Positions 38,964 through 49,152 of a stretch of DNA of 64,000 nt are shown here, piece by piece. This DNA is from an uncultured Thiohalocapsa sp. (GTDB taxonomy: Bacteria > Pseudomonadota > Gammaproteobacteria > Chromatiales > Chromatiaceae). The notes below the pieces were generated by a model. The model was given only the letters and a program-made list of their open reading frames with translations, ran no database searches and was not told the DNA's origin. The stretch covers positions 1 through 64,000 of the forward strand of contig NZ_CAJXYK010000025.1 in assembly GCF_913063425.1 (NCBI RefSeq). The letters are read 5' to 3'. A program made the translations under genes and the position numbers. How positions within the stretch are numbered: position 1 is the stretch's first letter; each line of letters opens with the position of its first letter.

Positions 38964-40040
38964 ATGCCGGCCCTCCCGCCATCGGCGCTGCACCAGCCCC
39001 TGCTGCACCTGGGGCCGGACTTCTTCACCGAGCTGTCCCCCCGGCCGCTCACCAACCCGGAGCTCGTCGCCTGCGACCCCGACGCCGCGGCCCTCATCGG
39101 CCTCGCCCCCGACGACTGCGCCGCCGGCGCCTGGCTCGACCTCCTGAGCGGCCGCCGCCTGCCGCGCGGCTGCCGCCCGCTGGCGCTGGACTACGCCGGG
39201 CACCAGTTCGGGCGCTTCAACCCCTTTCTCGGCGACGGCCGGGTGCTGGTGCTCGGCAGCATCGTGACCGAACGGGGCCGCCTGGAGCTGAGCCTCAAGG
39301 GCGCCGGGCGCACCCCCTACGCCCGCGAGGCAGACGGCCGCGCCGGGCTCACCGAGTGCCTGCACGAGCTGGACCTGAGCCGGCGGCTCGCCGGCCTCGG
39401 CATCCCCACCGCACGCTGCCTCTGCGTCATCGCCGGCGACGAGCAGGTGGACCGCGGGGGCTTCGAGCGCGCGGCCATCCTGGTGCGGCTGGCCCCGAGC
39501 CATCTGCGCTTCGGCACCTTCGAGAACTGCTTTTTCAAGCGCGATACGCTCGGCCTGCGGCGGCTGGCGGATTACCTCATCGCACACCACTGCGCCGGGC
39601 GCGTGCCCGCGGGCGACGACCGCCACGCCGCGCTGTTCCGGGCCATGGTGCTGGACACCGCGGACCTCATCGCCCACTGGCAGGCCGCCGGCTTCACCCA
39701 CGGCATGATGAACACCGACAACCAGTCCGCGGTGGGCGTGACGCTGGACCTCGGTGCCGCGGCCTTTGTGCCGGCTGACGGCACTGCCGCGGAGCGCGAC
39801 GCCTTCGTCGCCAGCCCGCTCGACGACAAGGGCCGCTACGCCTTCGGCGCGCAGCCGACCATCGGCCTCTGGAACTGCAACGTGCTCGCCCGCGCCCTGT
39901 CGCCAATCATCCCGGCGGAGGCCCTGCGCGAGGCGCTGCGGGCCTACGAGCCCCATTACCTGCGACAGTTCGAGGCACGGCGCGCAGCCCGACAGCAAGC
40001 CGTGGTCCACTCGCCTCGCGAGCCCAACCCGGGCTCGTAA
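38964..40040 (+). CDS. SelO/YdiU family pseudokinase (AMPylase), short form
   Basis: 358 aa; LALDYAGHQFGRFNPFLGDGRVLVLG, ELSLKGAGRTPYAREADGRAGL, LRFGTFENCFFK, FTHGMMNTDNQSAVG; C-terminus shorter than typical SelO. Confidence 0.85.
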   Translation: MPALPPSALHQPLLHLGPDFFTELSPRPLTNPELVACDPDAAALIGLAPDDCAAGAWLDLLSGRRLPRGCRPLALDYAGHQFGRFNPFLGDGRVLVLGSIVTERGRLELSLKGAGRTPYAREADGRAGLTECLHELDLSRRLAGLGIPTARCLCVIAGDEQVDRGGFERAAILVRLAPSHLRFGTFENCFFKRDTLGLRRLADYLIAHHCAGRVPAGDDRHAALFRAMVLDTADLIAHWQAAGFTHGMMNTDNQSAVGVTLDLGAAAFVPADGTAAERDAFVASPLDDKGRYAFGAQPTIGLWNCNVLARALSPIIPAEALREALRAYEPHYLRQFEARRAARQQAVVHSPREPNPGS

Positions 40041-40226
40041 CGACACAGGGCGGCGCCACGACGCCTCGACGCTCTGCGCCCAGCCGCCGCGCGCACCAGA
40101 GCACCCGCGCCTCCACACCGCCCAACCCGCAGCGCGGAGCGCCACCGGATGCGCGACACCGCCGGGCGGTGTTGCGAGATCACACACATCAACCGGGCTT
40201 CAGAACTTGAACCGCCCGTTCCAGGA

Positions 40227-41423
40227 TCACGCGTCCATCAGCTCCGCGAGCCGCTCGCGCAGCATTTCGCTGCCCGCGGTGCTCCGGCAGATGCGCCCGA
40301 TCAGCCCGGCCGGCTCGTCGCAGGCCTCCAGCGCCCGGGCCATCACGGCATCGATGCAATGCCGCCACTCCTCCAGGGCCGGCGACGCCGAGGCCGCCAG
40401 CAGCGGCCCGCCGTAGAGGCCGATGGCCTCGGCCGCCTGCCCGCGGTGCAGGGCCTGCCAGATCTCGATGAAATCCGCCCACACCGGCAGGGTCAGCCGA
40501 TAGGGCCGCGAGCCGATCTGCCCGTCCAGTGCCGCGCGCAGCTGCGAGAGCTCGGCCTTGAGCGTCGAGCGGGAGACCTGCGCATCGCCATACAGCGCCG
40601 CATGCAGGGCCTCCAGGCCGAGCCCTTCCGGATGCAACGTCAGCAGGCACAGGATCTCCACCTGCCGCGGCGGCAGCGCCAGTGGCCTGCCCTGATACTG
40701 CACCCGCGGCTGCCCGAGCGCCCGGACCTCCAGCTCCGCCCGCGGCGCCTCCGGCGGCAGCGCCTGCGCGATGGACCGCGCCAGATCCGACACCGCCGCC
40801 TGACCCAGCGGCGTATGCCGGTCCCAGGTGGTGGAGAGATCCAGCAGCCCCAGACACGCCCCCGTGCGCGGGTGCAGGATCGGCGCCGCATAGCAGACCC
40901 AGTCGTGCACAAAGGGCTGGAAGTGCTCGGACGAGAACACCGTCACCGGCCGCCGCAGGCGCAGCCCGAGCCCCACGGCATTCGTCCCCACGGCGGCCTC
41001 GTCCCAGCGGCCCCCGTGGACGAAGTTCACCGCCGCCGCCGGCTTCAGCATATGGCCGCTCGCGTAGGTCCAGAGCAGCCGCCCGCAGGGCCCGGCGACG
41101 GCCGCCAGCAGCGAGCCCTCCCGCGCCAGCGCCTCCAGCTGCGGCCGCTGCACCTCGAGCGCGTGGCGCAGCGGCGACGACTGCCACAGCTCCCGCGCCA
41201 GCGCCGCGTCCTCCACCGGCGCCCGCGGCGGGTTGCCGGTGAGATAGCGTGCGCTGCGCCGCCAGGACGAGAGAATGTCCGGCGCCACCGCCGTCGCGGG
41301 AGCCACGGCCGCCCGACCCGGGCGCGCCTGCCGGCCCGGTGCCTCCATGAACGCCTGCCACTGGCGCTCGGCGGCGCGCCGCCGCTGCGACAGCGCAGCG
41401 CCGTTGTGCTGGTGAGCCTGCAA
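40227..41423 (-). CDS. GAF domain transcriptional regulator with C-terminal winged-helix/SARP-like region, no AAA+
   Basis: 398 aa; GGRWDEAAVGTNAVGLGLRLRRPVTVFSSEHFQPFVHDWVCYAAPILHPRTGACLGLLDLS (AcoR-like GAF); adjacent to ALDH. Confidence 0.75.
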   Translation of the reverse strand: MQAHQHNGAALSQRRRAAERQWQAFMEAPGRQARPGRAAVAPATAVAPDILSSWRRSARYLTGNPPRAPVEDAALARELWQSSPLRHALEVQRPQLEALAREGSLLAAVAGPCGRLLWTYASGHMLKPAAAVNFVHGGRWDEAAVGTNAVGLGLRLRRPVTVFSSEHFQPFVHDWVCYAAPILHPRTGACLGLLDLSTTWDRHTPLGQAAVSDLARSIAQALPPEAPRAELEVRALGQPRVQYQGRPLALPPRQVEILCLLTLHPEGLGLEALHAALYGDAQVSRSTLKAELSQLRAALDGQIGSRPYRLTLPVWADFIEIWQALHRGQAAEAIGLYGGPLLAASASPALEEWRHCIDAVMARALEACDEPAGLIGRICRSTAGSEMLRERLAELMDA

Positions 41424-41651
41424 TGTCCTCCTCCTCGGCTGCCGGTCCGAGCGCCGCGCGGGGCGGGCAGCGCGGACCGGGCGCCGTGGTGCGACCGTGT
41501 GATCGGTCTAGTTGTTGTGCGCACCGGCGGCCTCTTACGGACCGCTCCGCGTGCCTGGCGAGCCAGCCGACGGACGTGGGGCGCGGGCATCGCGCACCGC
41601 GGCGCCGAACTGACTTGGGGTGAGCCTAGGCAGAGGTCGGGTGGGGGTCAA

Positions 41652-41688
41652 GGCTGCCCGAGTGGCGGTGACCTCCACTCGGGCAGCC
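41652..41688. repeat. Perfect 14-bp stem inverted repeat
   Basis: ggctgcccgagtgg (41652-41665) / ccactcgggcagcc (41675-41688), 9-nt loop. Confidence 0.85.
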
Positions 41689-42082
41689 ACGCAGATACCT
41701 GCCGCATGGCGCGCGTGGTGCGTCGCCCGACGGCCAAAGCGCCCGGGACGCTCGCACACGGGCTGGAGCTGTTGGCACTGCCGAGGCGCTTGCCGACGAT
41801 CGCGGACCGGGACAGCCCGAATCAGTCCCGCGCAGGCGCTTCGAGCCCGCGCGTCTGCAAGCATCCTGCCCGCACCGAGTGGGTCGCGTTGGGTCGGATC
41901 TTCAAACGCAGGTGGCACCGAGATGTCTGAGCTCCCGCGGGTGGCCCCAATGCCCGGCCAGTCGCGACTCGGCGTCGCCTCCTCAAGTGGACAGGGATTC
42001 CCCTATAGACTGCCTCTAGGTTACCTTGGCCGCACACGTGGAGCGTACGTGCCACACACCACGGAGCATTACGAAGCACGAT

Positions 42083-43837
42083 ATGGAATGGCTTGCGTCG
42101 CTTGAGGGGGCTTTCGAGACCTCCTCTGAGTTTGTTACCTCCCCGACGGGAATCGCGACCCTTTGCGCTGTGATCTTCCTCGGCGCGGCTGGGGCTTCGA
42201 TCCGGTTCCTCGTGCGCCTCCAGCCGCTGATCCGCGACCTCAAGACCGCCTGCACCGAAATCGAGCGCACGTCCAGTCCGGAGGGCTTTGCCGCCGAGTT
42301 TCATGACTTCGAGGAGCGCGTCGGCGATAACGCACTGCTCAGCGATCACTGGCAACAGTTTCGGGAGTCGCTGCTCTATCCGGAGCTGGATGACCAGCCC
42401 CAGGCCATCAGAATGGCGCAGCCACCCGAGTATCACTTCCACCGGGATGCCCTCCTCGGTCGCAAGCTCAACCTGCGGCTCTACAACGCCATGCCGAACC
42501 TGCTGACGGGTGCCGGCATCCTCGGAACCTTCGTCGGCTTGGTCGCGGGCATCTACCTGGCCAGCGGCGGCCTGGCGTCAGACGATATCGACCAGGCCAA
42601 GCAGGCGATGCAGACGCTGCTCAACGGCGCCTCGCTGGCATTCATCACATCCATCGTCGGCTTGGTCTCATCGATCGCCTTCTCCATCGGTGAGAAGCGC
42701 GGCGTGCACCGCTTCGATGAGCTGCTCGGGCGCTGGGTAAACGATCTGGAGCAGCGGTTGCTGCGCGTCACGCCGGAAAAGCTCGCACAGGAGCAGTTGC
42801 TGCAAACGCGGCAGCAGACCCAGGTGCTGCAAGGCTTTACCGATCAACTGGCCTTTCAGATTGCCGACGCGTTCGATCAGCGGCTTCAGGCCCATGTGTC
42901 GGATTCCATCGCCCCTGCCCTCGGCAAGCTGGTCGACGGCGTCGAGGCCCTGCGCGAGGACCGCCAGAAGTCGGACGAGGCGGTGCTGGAGAAGTTGCTT
43001 GCGACCTTCACGGGCGAGCTGAAGGGCGCGACGGGCACGGAGATGGACGCCCTTGCAACGACGCTCACCGAGCTGAACGCGAGCCTGAAGGCGCAGACAG
43101 AGGACGCCGAGCAGCGCCACCGTGAGAATCAGACCGCCGCACAACAGTCCGCGGAGCAACTCGCGGAGCTGTTCAATCAGGGCACGAAGGACTTTCAGGA
43201 CGCCGTCGGCCGCTCCGTGGAGAAGATGTCCAAGGGCGTCGAGGCCATCGTTGAGAAGCTCACGCAGCAGCAGCAACAGGCCACGGCGGACAACACGCTC
43301 CGACTGAAGTCACTGAGCGAGGCCTTCGCAAGGGCCGTGAGCGGGCTGAACGAATCACTGTCGCAGATGCACGGCATCACCACGGACAACCAACATGCCG
43401 CGGCGAAGCTCGCGACGATCATCGAGGGTCTGGACGCCACGGTTCAGCGCATGCAGGGTCTCGCCGAGCCCATTACCGCCGCCGCAGAGGGCTTTCAGGC
43501 ATCGGCGGCAGCGCTGACTGGCCAGGTCGAGACCCTGCAGTCTGCTGCGGGTGTCGTCCGCGACTCCGCGACCCAGCTGGAGGCCAGCAACGCGCGGACG
43601 GAAGCCTCGTGGCAGGACTACGCGCGCCGCTTCGAGTCCATCGACGAGGCGCTCGGCAACGCCTTCACCGAGCTGACCAACGGCGTGCAGTCTTTCACCA
43701 CGCAGGTGAGCGACTTGGTGGCCGATCTCGATAAGCACACCGCGGAAATCAGCGACAAGCTCTACCAAGCGAACCACGACCTCGGGGAGCGCGTCGAGGA
43801 GCTGAGCGACGCCATCGGCTCGGTGAAGCGATCATGA
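42083..43837 (+). CDS. zorA: Zorya anti-phage system ZorA (MotA/ExbB-like with long coiled-coil tail)
   Basis: 584 aa; NLLTGAGILGTFVGLVAGIYLASGG...NGASLAFITSIVGLVSSIAFSIGEK MotA/TolQ-like core plus long Gln/Ala/Glu-rich tail; followed by MotB-like gene. Confidence 0.92.
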   Translation: MEWLASLEGAFETSSEFVTSPTGIATLCAVIFLGAAGASIRFLVRLQPLIRDLKTACTEIERTSSPEGFAAEFHDFEERVGDNALLSDHWQQFRESLLYPELDDQPQAIRMAQPPEYHFHRDALLGRKLNLRLYNAMPNLLTGAGILGTFVGLVAGIYLASGGLASDDIDQAKQAMQTLLNGASLAFITSIVGLVSSIAFSIGEKRGVHRFDELLGRWVNDLEQRLLRVTPEKLAQEQLLQTRQQTQVLQGFTDQLAFQIADAFDQRLQAHVSDSIAPALGKLVDGVEALREDRQKSDEAVLEKLLATFTGELKGATGTEMDALATTLTELNASLKAQTEDAEQRHRENQTAAQQSAEQLAELFNQGTKDFQDAVGRSVEKMSKGVEAIVEKLTQQQQQATADNTLRLKSLSEAFARAVSGLNESLSQMHGITTDNQHAAAKLATIIEGLDATVQRMQGLAEPITAAAEGFQASAAALTGQVETLQSAAGVVRDSATQLEASNARTEASWQDYARRFESIDEALGNAFTELTNGVQSFTTQVSDLVADLDKHTAEISDKLYQANHDLGERVEELSDAIGSVKRS

Positions 43838-44664
43838 TGCGTCGCCGCAGCACTGCCGGCTCGGACGATGACGGCGCCGGCTATCTGATGTCGGTCAGCG
43901 ACATGATGGCGGGCCTGCTGTTCGTGTTCCTGATCACGCTGGTCGCCTTCGTCATCAACTTTCGCATCGCGACGGATGAGCAACGCACGGCACAGGAGGC
44001 CGCGCAAGCCGAGAAGGAACAGGCCATCGTGGAGAAGGAACGCGCCGAGGCCGTGCGCGATGACCTGACCAACGCGCGCCGACTGCGTGAGGACATGCTG
44101 GAGGACATCCGCCGGCGACTGGAGGAGCGCGGCATTCGCGTCGAGATCGACAACGACCACGGCGTGCTGCGCTTGAGCGAGAACGCGATCTCCTTCGGAT
44201 CATCACAGGCGGAGTTGAAGGCGGCGGAGCAGGCCAAGCTCGGCCAGATCGGCGCCGTGCTGCTGGAAGTGCTGCCCTGCTACGCTGCGGATGCCGACGC
44301 TGGCTGCGACGAGGGCACGCGCGGGAAGCTGGAGGCCGTATTCATCGAGGGCCATACGGACAACGTGCCGCTCCAATCCGGCGGGCGCTTCCGCAACAAT
44401 CTGGACCTGTCGGCCCAGCGGGCCATGTACACCTTTGAGCTCCTGAAGAACCGCGAGCCCGGCTTGGCGGAACTGCGCAACAAGCTGGGGCAACCGCTGT
44501 TCAGCGTCAGCGGCTACGGCGAGGGGCGTCCGGTGATCGAGCACCCGGCGCCCACGGACGAGCCGCGCAACCGTCGCATCGACCTGCGCTTCATCATGGC
44601 ACCACCGCCCGCCACGCAGGAGCCGGAGCCCGTGCGCACGCTGCGCCAGCGCGGGGTCCGTTGA
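43834..44664 (+). CDS. zorB: Zorya ZorB (MotB-like, OmpA peptidoglycan-binding domain)
   Basis: 276 aa; SVSDMMAGLLFVFLITLVAFVINFRI TM; FIEGHTDNVPLQSGGRFRNNLDLSAQRAMYTFELL; overlaps zorA by 4 bp. Confidence 0.93.
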   Translation: MMRRRSTAGSDDDGAGYLMSVSDMMAGLLFVFLITLVAFVINFRIATDEQRTAQEAAQAEKEQAIVEKERAEAVRDDLTNARRLREDMLEDIRRRLEERGIRVEIDNDHGVLRLSENAISFGSSQAELKAAEQAKLGQIGAVLLEVLPCYAADADAGCDEGTRGKLEAVFIEGHTDNVPLQSGGRFRNNLDLSAQRAMYTFELLKNREPGLAELRNKLGQPLFSVSGYGEGRPVIEHPAPTDEPRNRRIDLRFIMAPPPATQEPEPVRTLRQRGVR

Positions 44665-44665
44665 C

Positions 44666-46066
44666 ATGGCCGGGCTCCGCGAGGCCTTGCGTGGCGTAAC
44701 CGATGGCAGGCTGATCGCACGGCCGCCGGCCCCGGTCCACTGCGAGCGTGCGTTACAGAGCATCAGCCAACGCATCGCCGACTCCATGCAGCGCCCACCC
44801 TCACCAGATCTCCGACAGGCGACCTACGCGCATCTCGACCGGATTGCGGCGAACGGCGGCCAGGGAATGAGCGGGCTTTCCAGCGCCGAGCTGCGTACCG
44901 CGCCCTGGGTCATCTTCGAGCCCTTCGGCGAAGACGCCGGTGCCATCGCACTGGCGGCGCGCGACGGCGTGCTCCCGGCCTACCTTCGCGAGTTGTTCAG
45001 GCGCGGCAAGGCGTCCGCGGTGGCGGCACTGATCCATTGCTTTCTGCTCTTTTACCCGCAGCGCCTGCCGCTGTTCGAGCAACTGCGGGAGGTGATTCCG
45101 GCGCAGCTGCTTCCGCGCGTTTCCGGTGGGCGCATTGCGCGCTGGAGAGGTTGCGCCGATCAATGCGGACTCTTCGCCGCCGATGCACCGATACAGCTGG
45201 CCGCGAGGCTCGCCCAGGCGGAGGAGGCACCGGATCTGGTGCTGGAGCGCTGCTGCCTGGCCGGGCAGCTTACGACGGGAGAATTCGCGCGCGAGGCGTT
45301 CAGTCGGTTCCTCGCCGCGACAAGTTCGCAACTGCGAACCGCAAGCGCCAGCACGAACCTGCTGGAGCGCCTGCTCAGCTTATCGCGCCGACCGGATGAT
45401 GCGCGGCGGTTTCGGTTCGAGCGCGACAGGTTCGCGCTCGTGAACGGCTTGCTGCTGCCGTTTGCCGAGGGCTCGCCGGGGCCGGCCGTCGCGGAGCCGA
45501 TCAAGGCGTTCATGCTCGACATGCTCGGCGACCCCCGACTCACCGGTACCTGGAACGGCGCGGACCCACGAGCACGGCAAGTCATGCTCGGCTGGATGGT
45601 CACCCAGACCCTGGAGGACTTCTTCCGGCTCCTGGAATACGCAGCGAACAGTGATGCCACGGCCCGCCGGCATTGGGCGGCCCGCAAGACGTTCTGGTCG
45701 CGCTACCTCAGAGCCGGCGTCATCGCCGACGCCTGGGTGGCGTTGGGGCCGGTCGCGCGCATCGAGGCCAGGGACATGCTGTCCGGCTCCGGGCAAACCT
45801 ATGCCGTTCTTAAGCCGGGATACAACGTGCAGAAGAATCACTCCGCAATCGTGATGCGAATCGGCAATCTGGTCATCACGGAATGGAGCCACTCCGGCAG
45901 CTTCCGAGCCTGGCGATCCGATGCGCCAGCGTGCCCTCGGCTCTACCAAGATACCTACACGCGCAGGGAGTTGGTCACCAACCCCGTTCACGAGCTGGCG
46001 CACTACAGCGGTTGGCAATCGCGTGTTGCCGACCTGATCTACGACGAGACGGGCATTCGTTCATGA
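44666..46066 (+). CDS. zorC: Zorya ZorC (EH_Signature protein)
   Basis: 466 aa; KNHSAIVMRIGNLVITEWSHSGSFRAWRSDAP and RRHWAARKTFWSRYLRAG; between zorB and zorD. Confidence 0.88.
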   Translation: MAGLREALRGVTDGRLIARPPAPVHCERALQSISQRIADSMQRPPSPDLRQATYAHLDRIAANGGQGMSGLSSAELRTAPWVIFEPFGEDAGAIALAARDGVLPAYLRELFRRGKASAVAALIHCFLLFYPQRLPLFEQLREVIPAQLLPRVSGGRIARWRGCADQCGLFAADAPIQLAARLAQAEEAPDLVLERCCLAGQLTTGEFAREAFSRFLAATSSQLRTASASTNLLERLLSLSRRPDDARRFRFERDRFALVNGLLLPFAEGSPGPAVAEPIKAFMLDMLGDPRLTGTWNGADPRARQVMLGWMVTQTLEDFFRLLEYAANSDATARRHWAARKTFWSRYLRAGVIADAWVALGPVARIEARDMLSGSGQTYAVLKPGYNVQKNHSAIVMRIGNLVITEWSHSGSFRAWRSDAPACPRLYQDTYTRRELVTNPVHELAHYSGWQSRVADLIYDETGIRS

Positions 46067-48954
46067 AGCACGAGACGCGCGATGACGCAGCGCTTCTCAG
46101 ATGGGAAGCAGAAGCCGGCGGCCTGCGCTTTCGCGTTGCCACCGCATCCGGACAGCCGGTTGCCCCTGCCGATTGGGGATCTCTGACGGTTCGGCACGAA
46201 GATGGCCGCGCATCCATTGCACCGCTGCTGACGTTGCTCGAAGACGAGGACTACCTCCCGGACGCCTACGCAAGCATGCTCATTCCGCACGCCCGGGTCG
46301 CGGCCTGGGACCGCCACCAGATCGCGCAGCTCGGGCTGCCACCCGTGGCGCCCTTCCACCTGAATATTCGCGGACAAGGCGTGCTGACAAGCCCGGCGTT
46401 TCGCTTCCGCCACCAATTGCAGCGCAATGACGGCGTACCGACGATGGGCGCGCGCCGCGAGGGCTGCATCCTGAAGGTCGGCGCGAAATCCTACACGCTG
46501 CTCGACCCGGCCTTCTCGCTGATCGAGGGCATGGAGCGCTGCAACGCGACGCCGGAAGGCGACATGGACGCTCGGTTCGCGGCCTGGGACGCGTTGCAGG
46601 CGCTGTTGCCCGACGACGCGGTGGTGGATCAGCACTTGCGCGCCATGAACATCGCGCGGGCGGATGCGCTGACCCTGGATGTGCGCGACGGCGATGATTT
46701 CGACCCGGTGCTGCTGGCCCACCCGGAACTGGATGAGGCGGCACGCGAGCGCGGCGAGTCTGCCTCCCCCCACGAGCTGCTGGCGCCGGCGGCCCAGCGT
46801 GACTTCGGCCGCAAGTTCCGGCAGTTGTCCGATGCGCGCCGGCGTTATGCGCTGCAAGGCAACTGGTTCGTCATGGTGCCGGAGCCGCTGCGGGCCGCAC
46901 TCGGCATCGTCCGCGAGATGCAGGAGGCATCGGCAGAACGCCGCCGTGCCTTCATCGCGAATCCGCATGCGGGGCTCAAGGAACAGCTCGGGGAGCGTAT
47001 CGACCCGGAGCTGATCGACAGCCTTTTCCAGGAGACGCCCGCGTTCCTGAGCCAGCGCGTCGAGAAGCTCGGCGAGTGGAATCCGAAACTGCAAGCCTTT
47101 GTCCAGGAGGGCGTGACGGATTGGTTCCCAACGGAAGAAGGTGGGGAGAGCGCAGGTGCAGGTCCGCGCGGCAGCGATGCCGACGACGAGCCTACGATTG
47201 GCGTTCAGACACAAGCGGGCGTCGTCAACGTCAAGCGCTCGGAGATCGCCGAGGTCGTCGACGGCATCCAATCGGCGCGCGAAGCCGGTCACGACAGCTT
47301 CACGTGGCAGGGCCAGTCGGTGCCCACCGACGAGGATACCCAGCGCGCGTTCGAGCGCATCGCGCAGCCCAAGGCGGGCGCACCGCTGGTACCCATCATC
47401 AAGGACAACCTGGACGAGGTTGGTTTCGAAGCTGGCACACGCGCCCGCGCAGGCGCGGCCGGGGGGGTCCCGCGGTTGCTGAAGAGCACACTGTTCCCGC
47501 ACCAGATAGACGGGCTCACGTGGCTCCAGCAGCACTGGGCGGCGGGCTCCAGCGGCTCCCTGCTCGCCGACGACATGGGGCTCGGCAAGACCGTGCAGAC
47601 GCTCGCCTTCCTGAGCTGGGTGGACGAGCAGACCAGTGATGCCGGCACGCGCAAGCCGCACCTCATCGTCGCACCGACGGGGCTGCTCAAGAACTGGGAG
47701 GCTGAGGCCGAGCAGCATCTGGCGGAGCCCGGCCTCGGCGAGCTGTTTCGGGCCTTCGGGGCCGAACTCGCGCTGCTGCGCGAGAAGTCCGGGCATGATC
47801 GGCGCCGCTACCTGCGGGATCGCGCGCAGTGGGTGCTGACGACCTACGAAACGCTGCGGGACAAGATCGCGTTGTTCGTCGATGTGCCATGGCGCGTGGT
47901 GGTGTTCGATGAGGCGCAGCGGATCAAGAACCCCGGCGCCCGCGTGACCGACATGGCCAAGTCGCTCGATGCCGAGCTGACGCTGGCACTCACCGGCACG
48001 CCGGTCGAGAACTCGCTCACGGACCTTTGGTGCATCGTTGACGCTGTGCAGCCCGGCTTGCTCGGCGCGCACAGCGAGTTCAAGTCGACCTACGCCGCGC
48101 CGACAGATGCTGACCCGACTGCGCTCGAGCTCCTACAGGCAAAGCTGGAGCGCGAGACGAGCCCGCCGGTGCTGCTGCGGCGCATGAAACAGGACCATCT
48201 GGATGGCCTGCCGGAGAAGCATGTGCACCGCATCGAGTGCCCGATGCCTGACGCCCAAGCCGCAGCCTACGACGCGATCGTCGACAGCGTGCGCGGCGGC
48301 ACCGGCCAGGCCGGCGCGGTGCTGGAAGGCTTGCACGGTCTGCGCAGGGTTTCTCTGCTGCCGGAGAGCATCGCCGAAGCGGGCATCAGCGACGAGACGG
48401 TCCAGCACTCGGCGAGGCTTCAAGCCTTGGTCGATGTCTTGGACCAAGTCGCCGCAAAGGGCGAGAAAGCGCTCGTGTTCATCGAGTTTCTGAAGGTGCA
48501 GGAGATGCTCGTGCCCTACCTGCGAAGGCGCTACGGCCTGCGACGGGACCCCTTGCGTATCCACGGAGGCACGCCGGGCGCCAAGCGCAAGAAGCACGTC
48601 GACGAGTTCCAGCGCGGCGGGGAGCGCGAGCTCGACGTGATGATCCTCTCGCCGAAGGCCGCCGGCGTCGGACTGACGCTCACCGCGGCGAACCACGTTG
48701 TGCATCTGTCTCGCTGGTGGAACCCGGCCGTCGAGGACCAATGCACCGATCGCGTCTACCGCATCGGCCAGCATCGAGACGTCCACGTGCACCTGCCGCT
48801 CGCGGTGCATCCGCGGTTCGATCAACAAAGCTTCGATCTGAACCTGGATCGGCTGCTGGCGCGCAAGCGGGATCTCAGCGCGAAGGTCTTGGTGCCGCCT
48901 GTTGCGTCTGACGGCGACCTGGCGGGGCTCGCTGCGGAGACGCTGGGGCGCTGA
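46063..48954 (+). CDS. zorD: Zorya ZorD (SNF2 helicase)
   Basis: 963 aa from ATG 46063; LADDMGLGKTVQTLAFLSW, VVFDEAQRIKN, TGTPVENSLTDLWCIVD, SPKAAGVGLTLTAANHVVHLSRWWNPAVEDQCTDRVYRIGQ; ATGA overlap with zorC. Confidence 0.93.
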   Translation: MKHETRDDAALLRWEAEAGGLRFRVATASGQPVAPADWGSLTVRHEDGRASIAPLLTLLEDEDYLPDAYASMLIPHARVAAWDRHQIAQLGLPPVAPFHLNIRGQGVLTSPAFRFRHQLQRNDGVPTMGARREGCILKVGAKSYTLLDPAFSLIEGMERCNATPEGDMDARFAAWDALQALLPDDAVVDQHLRAMNIARADALTLDVRDGDDFDPVLLAHPELDEAARERGESASPHELLAPAAQRDFGRKFRQLSDARRRYALQGNWFVMVPEPLRAALGIVREMQEASAERRRAFIANPHAGLKEQLGERIDPELIDSLFQETPAFLSQRVEKLGEWNPKLQAFVQEGVTDWFPTEEGGESAGAGPRGSDADDEPTIGVQTQAGVVNVKRSEIAEVVDGIQSAREAGHDSFTWQGQSVPTDEDTQRAFERIAQPKAGAPLVPIIKDNLDEVGFEAGTRARAGAAGGVPRLLKSTLFPHQIDGLTWLQQHWAAGSSGSLLADDMGLGKTVQTLAFLSWVDEQTSDAGTRKPHLIVAPTGLLKNWEAEAEQHLAEPGLGELFRAFGAELALLREKSGHDRRRYLRDRAQWVLTTYETLRDKIALFVDVPWRVVVFDEAQRIKNPGARVTDMAKSLDAELTLALTGTPVENSLTDLWCIVDAVQPGLLGAHSEFKSTYAAPTDADPTALELLQAKLERETSPPVLLRRMKQDHLDGLPEKHVHRIECPMPDAQAAAYDAIVDSVRGGTGQAGAVLEGLHGLRRVSLLPESIAEAGISDETVQHSARLQALVDVLDQVAAKGEKALVFIEFLKVQEMLVPYLRRRYGLRRDPLRIHGGTPGAKRKKHVDEFQRGGERELDVMILSPKAAGVGLTLTAANHVVHLSRWWNPAVEDQCTDRVYRIGQHRDVHVHLPLAVHPRFDQQSFDLNLDRLLARKRDLSAKVLVPPVASDGDLAGLAAETLGR

Positions 48955-49152
48955 CCCGCAGGCGCCGCAAGCCGGCTCCATTTGCCGACCGCTCGCGAAC
49001 CGGCTCGCTGTGCCAGGCAACCTTGTGGCCATCGCCGCAGACGCCGCTGAGGCGCCACCGCAACGACCTGTGGGGGTGCAAAGTCTGGCCGAATGACGGA
49101 TTCTGAGCCGCTGCTTTGACCCCCAAGCAAGCTGCAGCGCGGAGGTGTCGAG

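Noticed and set aside
38538-40187. 549-aa ORF antisense to ALDH/SelO
   Set aside because: Antisense shadow; both plus-strand genes have strong motifs.
41620-42105. 161-aa ORF before zorA
   Set aside because: Low-information Arg-rich translation overlapping the zorA start and the 14-bp hairpin; no family resemblance.
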